The notes beneath the pieces were generated by a model. The model was not told the origin of the DNA, did not search any database, and saw only the letters and a list, made by a program, of their open reading frames with translations. A DNA stretch of 64,000 nt, taken from positions 113,631 to 177,630 of the forward strand of contig NZ_RCHN01000022.1 of assembly GCF_003671495.1 (NCBI RefSeq). Reading direction: 5' to 3'. This document shows positions 54,180-63,155 of the stretch, piece after piece (the first letter of the stretch is position 1; each line of letters begins with the position of its first letter). This DNA comes from Ketobacter sp. (GTDB lineage: Bacteria; Pseudomonadota; Gammaproteobacteria; Pseudomonadales; Ketobacteraceae). The translations under genes were made by a program, and so were the position numbers.

Positions 54180-54249
54180 TTTGCAGTGATAAAAAATAGA
54201 ACAAAAATACTGCGAATATACGATCCTACTTACATAGAGGGTAAAGATA

Positions 54250-55734
54250 ATGGTTGCCGAAGCTAAACGCATACGTTCAATCCGGCCCGAGACAATCTCC
54301 CACCAGCGGGGCTTTGAAACGCTGGCGCAGGAATACGATTACAGCGTGCCCATCAGTGCAGTGAAGGGACAGATCCCTGCCGCAGTTAGAGGTACGTTCT
54401 TCAGGATCGGGCCGGGGCGCAACAAATTGGGTGGGCAGGAATTCGGGCATTGGTTTGATGGCGATGGCATGCTGCACGCTGTGTCGTTCAAGGACGACAA
54501 AGTGGTATACCGCAACCGTTACGTACGCACACCCAAATACCTGGCAGAAACCAAAGCCAACAAAATCGTGATGCGCAGCTTTGGCCATAACGCGCCGGGC
54601 GGGATTCGCAACAACATTGGCCGCCTGCCCGCCAACTGCGCCAACACCAGCCTGGTGTATCATGGTGGCAAGCTGCTGGCCCTGTGGGAAGGGGGCCGAC
54701 CCTGGCAGCTGGACCCGGCAACACTGGACACCATTGGTGAACACGATTACAACGGCAAGTTGGGCAAATTCAATGCTTTCAGCGCCCACGGCAAAGTGAA
54801 TGCCCGCACCGGTGTTTATTACAATTTTGGTATCCGGCCATCGTTTTCCCCCAAAGGTGCTCTTACCGGTAAGGGGGCCATTGATCTTTACAAGATCGCG
54901 CCGTCCGGCAATCTGGTGGAGAAGGGGGCGTTCGAGGTGGATTACCTCAGCTTTTGCCATGATTTTGCGTTGACCGAGCACTATATGGTGTTCTTTCAGT
55001 CCCCCATTGCCATGAAATCACCGTTACCCTGGCTGGCGGGCCTGATTCCCTTTGACCAGGCCATCGATTGGCGGCCGGAGCTGGGCATGAAAGTCTATGT
55101 GGTACGCACATCCGATTTTGGTCTTGAGCGGGTGTTTACCCTGGACAACCCCTTTGTGGCGATTCATTTTTCCAATGCCTGGGAAACCGAGGCCGGTACC
55201 ATTGAGCTGGATCTGACCCGGTTTGAGGATTTCTCGGTTAACCAGTTGCTGCGCGATGTTTTCCACAGCCAGGGGGATTCCTTCGGCGGCACCTTCTGGC
55301 GCTACAGCCTGGATATGTCCCGCGGTGGAATCAATGCCAGACAATACCGCGATGCCTTGCCGGGGGAGTTTCCCCAGTGGGATCACCGCTATACCACACA
55401 GCCCACCTCGGTGATGTATGCCGCCTGTGGAATGTCAGATAACGCCACGTTTTTTGATGGCGTACAGAGTATCGACCTGGCAACCGGAGAAGTTAAATCC
55501 CATTTTCTGGGCGCGGGGCGATATACTTCGGAAGCAATGCACATCGCCGATCCAGATAACGGTGATGATAAACAAGGCTGGCTGGTGAGTATGGTGTATG
55601 ACGCCAGCACCCACAAAAGTGAAGTCGTTATTTTTGATGCCGAATCCCTGAAGGAGGTGGCCGTGGTGCCGTTGCAGAATCATGTGCCGTTTGGATTTCA
55701 CTGCGGCTACAGCCCCCGATCCTTTGTTCGCTGA
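54250..55734 (+). CDS. Carotenoid oxygenase (RPE65/CCD family)
   Basis: These non-heme iron dioxygenases cleave carotenoids, apocarotenoids or stilbene-like double bonds. The 494-residue protein has the four iron-binding His of the beta-propeller: H180 (SAHGKVN), H237 (FCHDFALTEH), H306 (AIHFSNAWE) and H484 (GFHCGY). Other family blocks are GTFFRIGPGR, HWFDGDGMLH and LWEGGRPWQLDP. There is no signal peptide. It is regulated by the divergent TetR and followed at 14 bp by the reductase gene. The substrate is not readable from the sequence. Confidence 0.94.
   Translation: MVAEAKRIRSIRPETISHQRGFETLAQEYDYSVPISAVKGQIPAAVRGTFFRIGPGRNKLGGQEFGHWFDGDGMLHAVSFKDDKVVYRNRYVRTPKYLAETKANKIVMRSFGHNAPGGIRNNIGRLPANCANTSLVYHGGKLLALWEGGRPWQLDPATLDTIGEHDYNGKLGKFNAFSAHGKVNARTGVYYNFGIRPSFSPKGALTGKGAIDLYKIAPSGNLVEKGAFEVDYLSFCHDFALTEHYMVFFQSPIAMKSPLPWLAGLIPFDQAIDWRPELGMKVYVVRTSDFGLERVFTLDNPFVAIHFSNAWETEAGTIELDLTRFEDFSVNQLLRDVFHSQGDSFGGTFWRYSLDMSRGGINARQYRDALPGEFPQWDHRYTTQPTSVMYAACGMSDNATFFDGVQSIDLATGEVKSHFLGAGRYTSEAMHIADPDNGDDKQGWLVSMVYDASTHKSEVVIFDAESLKEVAVVPLQNHVPFGFHCGYSPRSFVR
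54264..54279. promoter_or_regulatory. Second, intragenic copy of the TetR operator core
   Basis: TAAACGCATACGTTCA matches 14 of 16 bases of the core of the 54156-54179 palindrome (TAAACGCATGCGTTTA). It lies inside the first ten codons of the carotenoid oxygenase gene, 104 bp downstream of the first copy. Two such copies would allow a repressor to bind cooperatively or block elongation. Confidence 0.6.
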
Positions 55735-55748
55735 GTTGATACTTGAAT

Positions 55749-56990
55749 ATGGTTAACGACATTACCCCTAAATCCGAACGTGAATTTGATGTGGTGCTGT
55801 ACGGCGCCACCAGTTTCGTCGGCCGTTTTGTGGCGGAGCATTTGCATCAACGGCAGCAGGGGGATAATACCCTCCACATTGCCCTCGCTGGTCGGGATGC
55901 GAATAAACTGCAGGCATTGCAACGGGAATTGGCGATCACCGATATGCCGGTGATCAATGTGGATGCCGCAGACAGTGCGGGACTGTTCGCGATGGCCAGC
56001 CGCGCTAAGGTGATCGCCAGTACTGTGGGGCCCTATGCCCGCTATGGCTCAGCGCTGGTGCAGGCCTGCGCCGAAGCCGGTACGGATTACTGTGATCTGA
56101 CTGCCGAACTCCCCTGGATGCGCGCCATGCTGGATCAGTATGGCAGCACAGCCAAAGCTTCCGGCGGACGCATCGTTCACGGCTGCGGTTTCGACTCCAT
56201 TCCATCGGATGTGGGCACCTGGTTGTTGCAACAGAAGGCGAAGCAGCGTTTCGGTTCCTACTGTGATCGGGTCGAAATGCGGTTGCTGAAAGCCCGCGGT
56301 GGCTTCAGCGGTGGTACCGCTGCCAGCCTGACCGAAATGGTGTTCGAAGCCACCGACGATCCCCAGGTCCGCGCGGTCACCCTGAACCCCTATGGGCTTA
56401 CCGAACCGGGGCAGAGCGGGCCACAACAGGATCGTATGTTGCCGAAGTACGACAGGGGATTGGGGCAATGGAGCGCCCCGTTTCTGATGGCACCGATCAA
56501 TACGCGCGTTGTGCAACGCAGCCACGCCATTGCTGGAATGCCCTGGGGCGAAAATTTCCTTTATGACGAGGCGATGTCCACCGGCAAGGGGCTGCCAGGA
56601 ATGGTGCTGGCAGCTGGTGCCACTGCGGCCCTGGGGAGCCTGATTGGCCTGAGTGCATTAAAAATGACGCGGCCGCTGATCAAAAAAATCCTGCCAAAAC
56701 CCGGTAAAGGGCCGAGCCTGCGCACCATCGAAAACGGTTATTTTGTCATGCGGGCCACCGGTACCACCTCTGATGGCCGCCGCTTAGTCATGGACGTGGA
56801 GGGCGAGAAAGACCCCGGTTACGGCGCCACTGCACGCATGCTCGGTGAAGCGGCGTTGTGCTTGGCTGCCGACAGCAGCAATCAGGTGGTCGGCGGCGGG
56901 TTCTGGACGCCGTCCACGGCCATGGGTGAGGCGCTGGTAACGAAGCTGAGTCAGCATGCTGGCATCCGCTTCAGGGAAGTGGCGCAATAA
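55749..56990 (+). CDS. Saccharopine-dehydrogenase-like NADP-binding reductase
   Basis: The N terminus (VVLYGATSFVGRFVAEHL) is a Rossmann motif of the saccharopine dehydrogenase/trans-acting enoyl reductase family. GCGFDSIPSDVGTWLL, FSGGTAASL and a C-terminal YFVMRATGTTSDGRR also match. Known members act in mycobacterial lipid synthesis as enoyl reductases; the role here is unknown. The 413-residue protein lies 14 bp after the carotenoid oxygenase gene and is likely cotranscribed. The ATG at 55749 is preferred over a TTG at 55743. Confidence 0.87.
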   Translation: MVNDITPKSEREFDVVLYGATSFVGRFVAEHLHQRQQGDNTLHIALAGRDANKLQALQRELAITDMPVINVDAADSAGLFAMASRAKVIASTVGPYARYGSALVQACAEAGTDYCDLTAELPWMRAMLDQYGSTAKASGGRIVHGCGFDSIPSDVGTWLLQQKAKQRFGSYCDRVEMRLLKARGGFSGGTAASLTEMVFEATDDPQVRAVTLNPYGLTEPGQSGPQQDRMLPKYDRGLGQWSAPFLMAPINTRVVQRSHAIAGMPWGENFLYDEAMSTGKGLPGMVLAAGATAALGSLIGLSALKMTRPLIKKILPKPGKGPSLRTIENGYFVMRATGTTSDGRRLVMDVEGEKDPGYGATARMLGEAALCLAADSSNQVVGGGFWTPSTAMGEALVTKLSQHAGIRFREVAQ

Positions 56991-57027
56991 ATTGAACGGC
57001 GGCGGCTGGGTTTGCGATGGGTGTCCA

Positions 57028-57066
57028 AAGGCACCCACGTAAGGCACCCACGTAAGGCACCCACGT
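57028..57066. repeat. Three tandem 13-bp repeats
   Basis: AAGGCACCCACGT occurs three times in perfect tandem (57028-57040, 57041-57053 and 57054-57066), 37 bp after the reductase stop. TGGGTG at 57018-57023 can pair with CACCCA in each unit, so alternative hairpins are possible. No T-run follows. It is the only perfect tandem array I notice in the window. The rest of the 255-bp gap before the GMC gene is AT-rich without a clear promoter. Confidence 0.75.
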
Positions 57067-57245
57067 AGTGATAAATGGGTTCACTATGTTGAATCCGCAT
57101 TCCATTTACAAAGTTACACATAAAGAAAGGTTGCGGCTAATTAGTGTCTGAAAGTAGACTACTTTATGTTTTGACACGGCATGTTGTCACATGCGAAGTT
57201 CTCTCCCCAATAGCCTTTAGATAAAAAGAATAAAGGAACGATCAG

Positions 57246-58898
57246 ATGAATAAATTTGACCGCCGTAAATTCCTCGGTGGTGCTGCTGCTGTCGCGGCCA
57301 GCACGACCATACCCAATAAATCCGAAGCGGCATGGCGCCGGACCACGCGTTCGGAAGAACGTGTTGTCGTCATAGGCTCCGGTTTTGGTGGCGGTATCAG
57401 CGCATTGCGGCTGGCCCAGGCCGGTGTAAAAGTTCTGATGCTGGAAAAAGGCCGCTGGTGGCCCACTGGCCCGAACTCCAATACGTTTCCCAGCGCAACG
57501 GTGCTGAGCAAGAAGCATTTCTTTTATACCGCCTGGCCGGAGTATGGCGGCTTCCGCATTGGCCTTTGGCCCTATGCTGGAATTCTCGAAGCCATGCCTT
57601 CGCCAAACCATACTATCGTCTCGGCCTGCGGTGTAGGCGGTGGCTCATTGGTGTATCAGGGGATGACGCTGCAGCCCACCGAAAAGAATTTTACCGACTG
57701 GTTTCCGTCTGGCATCGACTACACCGAAATGGATGAAGTCTATTACCCCCGTGTGGCCGAGATGCTGAAGGTCAAAACCGCTCCGGACGAGTTGATCAAC
57801 AGCGCCACTTACAAAGCTGCGCGAATCTTTGCTGATCGTGTGCAGGCAGCAGGCTACGACCTGACGAAAATCCCCATGCCCATCGACTGGCAGTTTGCCT
57901 TGGACGAACTCGATGGTTTGATGGAGCCTTCGTATACCAACGGCGATTGCGCGCTGGGTGTGAAGAACGGTGGCAAGCATTCAGTGGACGTCACCTACAT
58001 TGATCAGGCGCTGGCCACCGGAAATCTTACCGTTGCCGCGCTGCACCATGTGCGTGAGATCGAGCGGGATGAAGACGGCTCCTGGTTGGTGTATGTGGAT
58101 CGCACCAGCCTGCGCGGCACGGTGCTGGAACACAAAATCATAAAAACCCAAACGCTGATTCTGGCGGCCGGTACCGCCAACACCAACAAGTTGCTGCTCA
58201 GCGCGGCCGCGGAGGGAAGAATTCCTGACCTGCCCGACGAGTTGGGTCAGGGCTATGGCACCAACGGTGACCAGATTTACATCTGGAACAAAATGCCGGA
58301 TAACCCGGGTCCCCGCCAGGGCGGCCCCGTGATCTACGGTAGTCGCGAATGGGATGATCCCAATCAGCTGGCGAATACCATCATTCAGGCCTCCATACCG
58401 CCGCTCCAGCCAGGCCGCGACTTTGCGTCCGCCATTCCCACCTCGTTGGTGCCAGGTATGAATGGCATCTCGGCAACCGATCCGACCTTGCCGGGCACAC
58501 CGGCCACGATGCTGGTGGGTTTTGGTGTCAGCGCCGACCGTGGTCATTTCAGTTATGATCCGGTCAAGAAGCGGGTAGAACTCAACTGGCCACAGGACGG
58601 CGATGCTGCGTTAGCCGCCCGTATCCATGAACGGATATCTACCGTTGCTGGTCCCGAAAGCCAGCTGATCAACACCAACAAAACCGTTAACAGTACCTGG
58701 CACCCCCTGGGTGGTGCTTGCATTGACGTGGTCTGCGACCTGGACGGTCGGGTGAAAGGTCAGAAGGGGCTCTATGTTTTGGATGGTGCTCTCATGCCGG
58801 GCACCACGGCCGCTTGCAATCCATCCATGACCATCGCTGCAATCGTGGAGCGGGCCATGGATCGGATTGTGCAGAATGACGTGGGGACCATTATTTAA
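57246..58898 (+). CDS. Tat-exported GMC oxidoreductase, cholesterol-oxidase-like
   Basis: The N terminus MNKFDRRKFLGGAAAVAAST is a twin-arginine signal (R6, R7). The FAD-binding GSGFGGGISALRLAQAG and LEKGRWWPTG follow, with HTIVSACGVGGGSLVYQG as the second FAD motif. The C terminus has TWHPLGGAC (H486) and, 39 residues later, N525 in ACNPSMTI, matching the His/Asn pair of Streptomyces cholesterol oxidase. It therefore probably oxidises a steroid or similar alcohol outside the cytoplasm, with oxygen or another acceptor. It follows the reductase gene by 255 bp. Confidence 0.9.
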   Translation: MNKFDRRKFLGGAAAVAASTTIPNKSEAAWRRTTRSEERVVVIGSGFGGGISALRLAQAGVKVLMLEKGRWWPTGPNSNTFPSATVLSKKHFFYTAWPEYGGFRIGLWPYAGILEAMPSPNHTIVSACGVGGGSLVYQGMTLQPTEKNFTDWFPSGIDYTEMDEVYYPRVAEMLKVKTAPDELINSATYKAARIFADRVQAAGYDLTKIPMPIDWQFALDELDGLMEPSYTNGDCALGVKNGGKHSVDVTYIDQALATGNLTVAALHHVREIERDEDGSWLVYVDRTSLRGTVLEHKIIKTQTLILAAGTANTNKLLLSAAAEGRIPDLPDELGQGYGTNGDQIYIWNKMPDNPGPRQGGPVIYGSREWDDPNQLANTIIQASIPPLQPGRDFASAIPTSLVPGMNGISATDPTLPGTPATMLVGFGVSADRGHFSYDPVKKRVELNWPQDGDAALAARIHERISTVAGPESQLINTNKTVNSTWHPLGGACIDVVCDLDGRVKGQKGLYVLDGALMPGTTAACNPSMTIAAIVERAMDRIVQNDVGTII

Positions 58899-58911
58899 AG
58901 GGTTTTGTAGA

Positions 58912-58964
58912 GGGCAGGGCATATCTGGCTTGTTAAACCTGGCGGTGAAGCCAGATATCTGCCC
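58912..58964 (+). other. Long stem-loop after the GMC gene
   Basis: GGGCAG (58912-58917) plus ATATCTGGCTT (58921-58931) pair with AAGCCAGATATCTGCCC (58948-58964). This gives a 17-bp stem with a 3-nt bulge (GGC) and a 16-nt loop, 13 bp after the stop codon. No T-run follows, so it is not a standard intrinsic terminator. It may protect the 3' end of the GMC transcript or act with Rho. Confidence 0.7.
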
Positions 58965-59162
58965 GGCAAAATGGTCGTAAGGCCAACCTTTCCTTAGAGA
59001 TGCTTTTGCTCGAATCCTTGGGCGGTGCATCCAGGCTCGTTAATGTCCAGCTACCAGAGAGTGGATGCGGTTGTAATAAGTTACCGCTCCCTTTATCCTT
59101 CCGGTTCCATATCCAGTCATTCCCTTTCTCCATTCCTAAACTGATTTCCAGAGGGCTTTTAT

Positions 59163-60548
59163 TTGAGTCAAAGCAGCTTTTCATCCATCAATTTGAAACC
59201 TGAGCTGCTAAGCAACTTAGGGGATCTCGGTTATACCGAAATGACGGAGATCCAGGCGCAAAGCCTGCCTGCCATTCTCAACAATCGGGATGTGATCGCT
59301 CAGGGAAAAACGGGGTCCGGAAAGACCGCCGCTTTCGGCCTGGGGTTGTTGCAACGGCTGGATGTGAAGCGTTTTCGGGTGCAGGCGCTGGTGCTGAGCC
59401 CGACTCGGGAGCTGGCGGATCAGGTGGCCAAGGAAATCCGCTCCTTGGCGCGCGCCATTCATAACATCAAAGTGCTGACGCTGTGTGGCGGTATGCCGAT
59501 TGGACCCCAAATAGGTTCGTTGGAACACGGCGCGCATATTATTGTGGGAACCCCGGGCAGGGTAGAAGAGCATTTGCGTAAAGGTACTCTTAAGCTGGAT
59601 GACATAGACACCTTTGTCCTGGATGAAGCGGACCGCATGCTGGATATGGGCTTTCAACCGGCGGTGGATGCCATCGTGGAATACATGCAGGGGGAGCGAC
59701 AGACCTTGCTGTTCAGCGCCACTTTTCCCAAGCAGATCGAGACCATGGCAAAACGGATTCTAAAAAATCCGTTGCGGATCGAAGTGGCATCCACCCACGA
59801 CGATACCAGTATCCAACAGATTTTTTACCAGCTCCAATCAGAAGATCAACGTATAACCGCTCTCCGTCTGATTCTGCAATACCATGAACCTGAATCGGCC
59901 GTAGTGTTCTGCAACACCAAAGCGGAAACCCAGGAAGTGGCAGACCAGTTGAAAGCCTGTGGTTTCAGCGCTGTGGCCCTGCATGGGGATCTGGAGCAAA
60001 AGAGCCGGGACCAGACGCTGGTGCGTTTTGCCAATAGAAGTGCAGCGGTGCTGGTGGCGACGGATGTCGCCGCTCGCGGGCTGGATATTGAGGACGTGTC
60101 GATGGTGATCAACTATCACATGGCACGGGAAACGGAAGTCTATGTGCATCGTATCGGTCGCACCGGACGTGCCGGCAGCTCTGGATTGGCCTGCACCCTG
60201 GTCAGCGAGAAGGAAACCCATAAGGTTGAGCGGCTGGGGCACTTTCTGGATCTGACACCGGCTTATGAAACCCTGCCGCCATTGGGGTTGCTGGATCAAA
60301 CTGTCAAGAATGCCGTCATGACGACCCTGCAGATCGATGGCGGTAAGAAGCAAAAGCTGCGGCCCGGGGATATTCTGGGCGCACTCACGGGTGACCAGGG
60401 AATCGAGGCCAAGGATGTTGGTAAGATTCAGATCTTCGACCTCCAGGCCTACGTTGCGGTTAAGCGTAATGTGGTCAAGCAGGCCCTGAAAAAAATCAGC
60501 GAAGGTAAATTAAAAGGCCGCACCTTCAAAGTGAGGCAGTTGCGCTAG
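59163..60548 (+). CDS. dbpA: DEAD-box RNA helicase DbpA
   Basis: DbpA acts in assembly of the large ribosomal subunit and is stimulated by helix 92 of 23S rRNA. The 461-residue protein has the Q motif, AKTGSGKT-like GKTGSGKTAAFGLGLLQ, PTRELADQV, DEADRMLDMGF, SATFPKQ, ATDVAARGLD and HRIGRTGRAG. The C-terminal RNA-binding domain with GGKKQKLRPGDILGALTG identifies DbpA rather than another DEAD-box protein. The start is a TTG, about 8 nt after AGAGGG. A leader of over 200 bp contains GCATCCA (59027-59033) and TGGATGC (59062-59068), which could pair. Confidence 0.95.
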   Translation: MSQSSFSSINLKPELLSNLGDLGYTEMTEIQAQSLPAILNNRDVIAQGKTGSGKTAAFGLGLLQRLDVKRFRVQALVLSPTRELADQVAKEIRSLARAIHNIKVLTLCGGMPIGPQIGSLEHGAHIIVGTPGRVEEHLRKGTLKLDDIDTFVLDEADRMLDMGFQPAVDAIVEYMQGERQTLLFSATFPKQIETMAKRILKNPLRIEVASTHDDTSIQQIFYQLQSEDQRITALRLILQYHEPESAVVFCNTKAETQEVADQLKACGFSAVALHGDLEQKSRDQTLVRFANRSAAVLVATDVAARGLDIEDVSMVINYHMARETEVYVHRIGRTGRAGSSGLACTLVSEKETHKVERLGHFLDLTPAYETLPPLGLLDQTVKNAVMTTLQIDGGKKQKLRPGDILGALTGDQGIEAKDVGKIQIFDLQAYVAVKRNVVKQALKKISEGKLKGRTFKVRQLR

Positions 60549-60674
60549 TTGGCTTTTGTTCGAGGCATGTTTGGCCTGGGCCATTGGCGATGGGGTTATC
60601 CGTTGACTACACTTTAATCTATACTCAACCCTTTGGCCTCGGTTCATGATCCATGGCTGGACTGGAACCCCAAA

Positions 60675-62696
60675 ATGCGTAACGCCACCCCGGAACTGCC
60701 GCTTCGTCTGCTGCTGCGCTTTTCTGATGCAGACTTCGAGCGGCGTTTCAATCAGCACTACCTGTATTACTACTTCCGCTTCGCGCAGGCGAGTCTGCTG
60801 CTGGGTGTAATGTTGATCCTGGGTGATTACCTGGTCGACCGCATCGGCATGGGCCACAGCCCAGGCAATGGCCTCCGTCTGTCGCTTGCCGTGCCGGTGC
60901 TGCTGGTCGCGCTGGCCTATTCGACTTTGCCAAACGCTCGTCGTCATTGGCAGTCCGTGATGGCAGGCGTCATCGTCACGGTCTCTGGCTGCCTGTTCTA
61001 CGCACTGGTGCGCATCGATATCGAAGATGGCGCCGGTCTGAAGTCCTGGGTCGGCGTATTGAACTTCACCTTCCTGGAGTTCTACTGCTTTGTGATACTG
61101 GGGGTTCAGTTCCGCCATGCACTTGCCGGTGGGCTCACTATCCTGGCAGCGTTCGAGTATCTTCTGGCTACCCACGCGGACATGTCGCCGCCCCAGATTG
61201 CTTACTGGTCGTATCACGTTCTTACGGTGTTCATGCTGGCAGCCGGCATCGGCTGGTGGCGCGAATTCTTGCTGCGCAAAGAGTTTATGGCGCAAACCCG
61301 CCTCAATGATCTGCATGCCGAAGCCGAACAGCGGGCGCAACGCCTGGCGCACTATGACGAACTCACGGGCCTGCCCAACCGAAAACTGTTCGCAGAACTG
61401 GCGCACCCAACGCTGGAGCGCGCGCGACGCACCAATTCGGGATGCGCGGTGTTGCATCTGGAAATTGACCGCCTGCACAGCGTGGTGGACGTCTATGGCC
61501 GCAGTCAGGGCGATGCTGTACTGGCGGAGGTCGCCCTGCGCCTGCGGGCCTGGATTCGGGCCGGTGACCTGGCCGCGGTTCAACACGACAACGAACCTAG
61601 CGTGGTGGCGCGCATAGGGGACAGTACATTCACCATTCTGGTGACGGATGTGGGTAGTCAGGAGCGCGCATCGTTGGTTGCTCAGCGCCTCCTGGATGCC
61701 ATCGCCGAACCCATAAGCATGCATGACGCACCGATAAGTATCCGCACTGTGGTGTTGTCGGCGAGCATCGGCATCTCGCTTTTTCCAGGCGATGCCCAGG
61801 ACCTGACCGGTCTGACGCATCGTGCCGAACAGGCGACGCGGGCGGCGCGTGATGCGGGCGGCGCACAACACCAGTTTTTCAATACGGTGCTCAATGACCG
61901 GGCACGGGACCGCGTGCTGCTCGAAGCCGAGTTGCGCCACGCCATTGAACATGATCAGTTGTGCCTTCACTACCAGCCGAAGGTCGATGCGCAAAACGGT
62001 CGGTTGGTGGGAGCGGAGGCGCTGGTCCGCTGGCAGCACCCCCAGCGCGGCCTGATACCGCCTGGCTCATTCATCCCGCTGGCCGAGGAAACCGGCCTGA
62101 TCGGCGGCCTCACTGACTGGGTTCTCAAAACTGCCTGTGCCAGCCTGGGACAATGGCAACGCCGGGGCCTGCCCGGTGTGACGTTGTCGGTGAACCTGCC
62201 CGCTTCCAGCCTGGCCGACGGGGGACTGCTTGAGCAACTGGAAGACCTGATGATCCACAATGTCCTGCAGCCGTCCAGCCTGACCCTGGAACTGACCGAG
62301 ACCATGTTGATGCGCGATACCGGTGCGGCCATCGGCCGGTTGGAACAGCTGCGCGCCTGTGGCTTTGGTCTGTCTCTCGATGATTTTGGGACCGGCTACT
62401 CGTCGCTGAGTTACCTCAAGCGTCTGCCAATGAATGAGGTGAAGATTGACCGAGCGTTTGTCACCGACGTAGAGCAGGGCGGGCGTGACGCAGCGTTGGC
62501 CGCAGCGATCATCGCCCTTGGTGTCGAGCTGGGGATGGACGTGGTCGCCGAGGGCGTCGAGACGCAGGAACAGTCGAAGTACCTGCTCGATCACGGTTGC
62601 CGGCTGCAGCAAGGGTATCTGTTCTCGCGTCCGGTTCCACTGAATCAGTTCGAGCAGATGTTGGTTCAAGGCTCGGAGCGGGGTAGTTCAGGGTGA
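60675..62696 (+). CDS. Membrane GGDEF-EAL protein, probable cyclic-di-GMP phosphodiesterase
   Basis: About six N-terminal membrane segments (residues 39-198) precede a GGDEF domain (about 226-400) and an EAL domain (about 412-665). The GGDEF active site reads RIGDSTF (313-319), so the GGDEF signature is lost and cyclase activity is unlikely. The EAL domain is intact: EAL (448-450), the TE of the LELTETM block (E542), DDFGTGYSS (D569, D570) and K590. It should therefore degrade cyclic di-GMP, and the GGDEF part may only regulate. The start at 60675 is assumed; an upstream TTG (60633) is the alternative. Base composition looks richer in GC than the genes after it. Confidence 0.88.
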   Translation: MRNATPELPLRLLLRFSDADFERRFNQHYLYYYFRFAQASLLLGVMLILGDYLVDRIGMGHSPGNGLRLSLAVPVLLVALAYSTLPNARRHWQSVMAGVIVTVSGCLFYALVRIDIEDGAGLKSWVGVLNFTFLEFYCFVILGVQFRHALAGGLTILAAFEYLLATHADMSPPQIAYWSYHVLTVFMLAAGIGWWREFLLRKEFMAQTRLNDLHAEAEQRAQRLAHYDELTGLPNRKLFAELAHPTLERARRTNSGCAVLHLEIDRLHSVVDVYGRSQGDAVLAEVALRLRAWIRAGDLAAVQHDNEPSVVARIGDSTFTILVTDVGSQERASLVAQRLLDAIAEPISMHDAPISIRTVVLSASIGISLFPGDAQDLTGLTHRAEQATRAARDAGGAQHQFFNTVLNDRARDRVLLEAELRHAIEHDQLCLHYQPKVDAQNGRLVGAEALVRWQHPQRGLIPPGSFIPLAEETGLIGGLTDWVLKTACASLGQWQRRGLPGVTLSVNLPASSLADGGLLEQLEDLMIHNVLQPSSLTLELTETMLMRDTGAAIGRLEQLRACGFGLSLDDFGTGYSSLSYLKRLPMNEVKIDRAFVTDVEQGGRDAALAAAIIALGVELGMDVVAEGVETQEQSKYLLDHGCRLQQGYLFSRPVPLNQFEQMLVQGSERGSSG

Positions 62697-62714
62697 AATT
62701 ATCGTCTGAATTCT

Positions 62715-62744
62715 ACAAAATTCCCCCTAACCCCGGGATTTTGT
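62715..62744. repeat. Inverted repeat after the GGDEF-EAL gene
   Basis: ACAAAAT and ATTTTGT, extended inward by CCC and GGG with one unpaired base, form a stem of about ten pairs, 18 bp after the GGDEF-EAL stop. It may act as a transcript end structure. The T-rich strand is inside the stem, so a bidirectional terminator is possible but unproven. Confidence 0.45.
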
Positions 62745-62822
62745 GTAAATTGAAGTGAAGAATGCTCTTATTTTTCTGGGCAGCTGACTACTCATCGGTA
62801 GTGCACATGAAAGATTGATCAA

Positions 62823-63155
62823 ATGGGCAAGAAACTAACGCGTACTTTCTTATTGTTCATTGGACTAGGGCTGGCTTATCACGCACTGTGTTACTTTGCC
62901 CGTTCATATGGACATTGGGACAATGACTACAATATTCCGGGCTTTTTCATTGCAGCCGGACCGATGCCGTGGAGTCTACCTCTGTTTGAGCACGTAGTTC
63001 AGGTGTTTCTAAAGGATATGCTCGGTCCGGCAGTATCAGGTCGAATCATCAGCGTTTTAGTTGCTGTAGGATTTGCTATAAATGCCACAATCATCAGGGC
63101 TTTAATGATCCTTGTATTTGAGAGAGTCTGTGTGCACAGGAAGGAGCTAGGTTGA
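62823..63155 (+). CDS. Small membrane protein of unknown function
   Basis: The 110-residue protein has two clear hydrophobic segments, one at the N terminus (LTRTFLLFIGLGLAYHALCYF) and one near the C terminus (IISVLVAVGFAINATIIRALMILVF). A loop containing GFFIAAGPMPWSLPLFEHVV lies between them. I recognise no family. The gene and its surroundings are more AT-rich than the window average. The gap to the Sel1-repeat gene is 118 bp without a visible terminator. Confidence 0.6.
   Translation: MGKKLTRTFLLFIGLGLAYHALCYFARSYGHWDNDYNIPGFFIAAGPMPWSLPLFEHVVQVFLKDMLGPAVSGRIISVLVAVGFAINATIIRALMILVFERVCVHRKELG

Noticed and set aside
57028..57066. Possible CRISPR array
   Set aside because: The 13-bp units are contiguous without spacers and no cas gene is near, so it is a plain tandem repeat.
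60510..62039. A 509-codon open frame on the minus strand opposite the GGDEF-EAL gene
   Set aside because: The plus-strand reading has unmistakable GGDEF/EAL domains and the minus-strand product has no recognisable motif. It is a shadow frame of a GC-rich gene.
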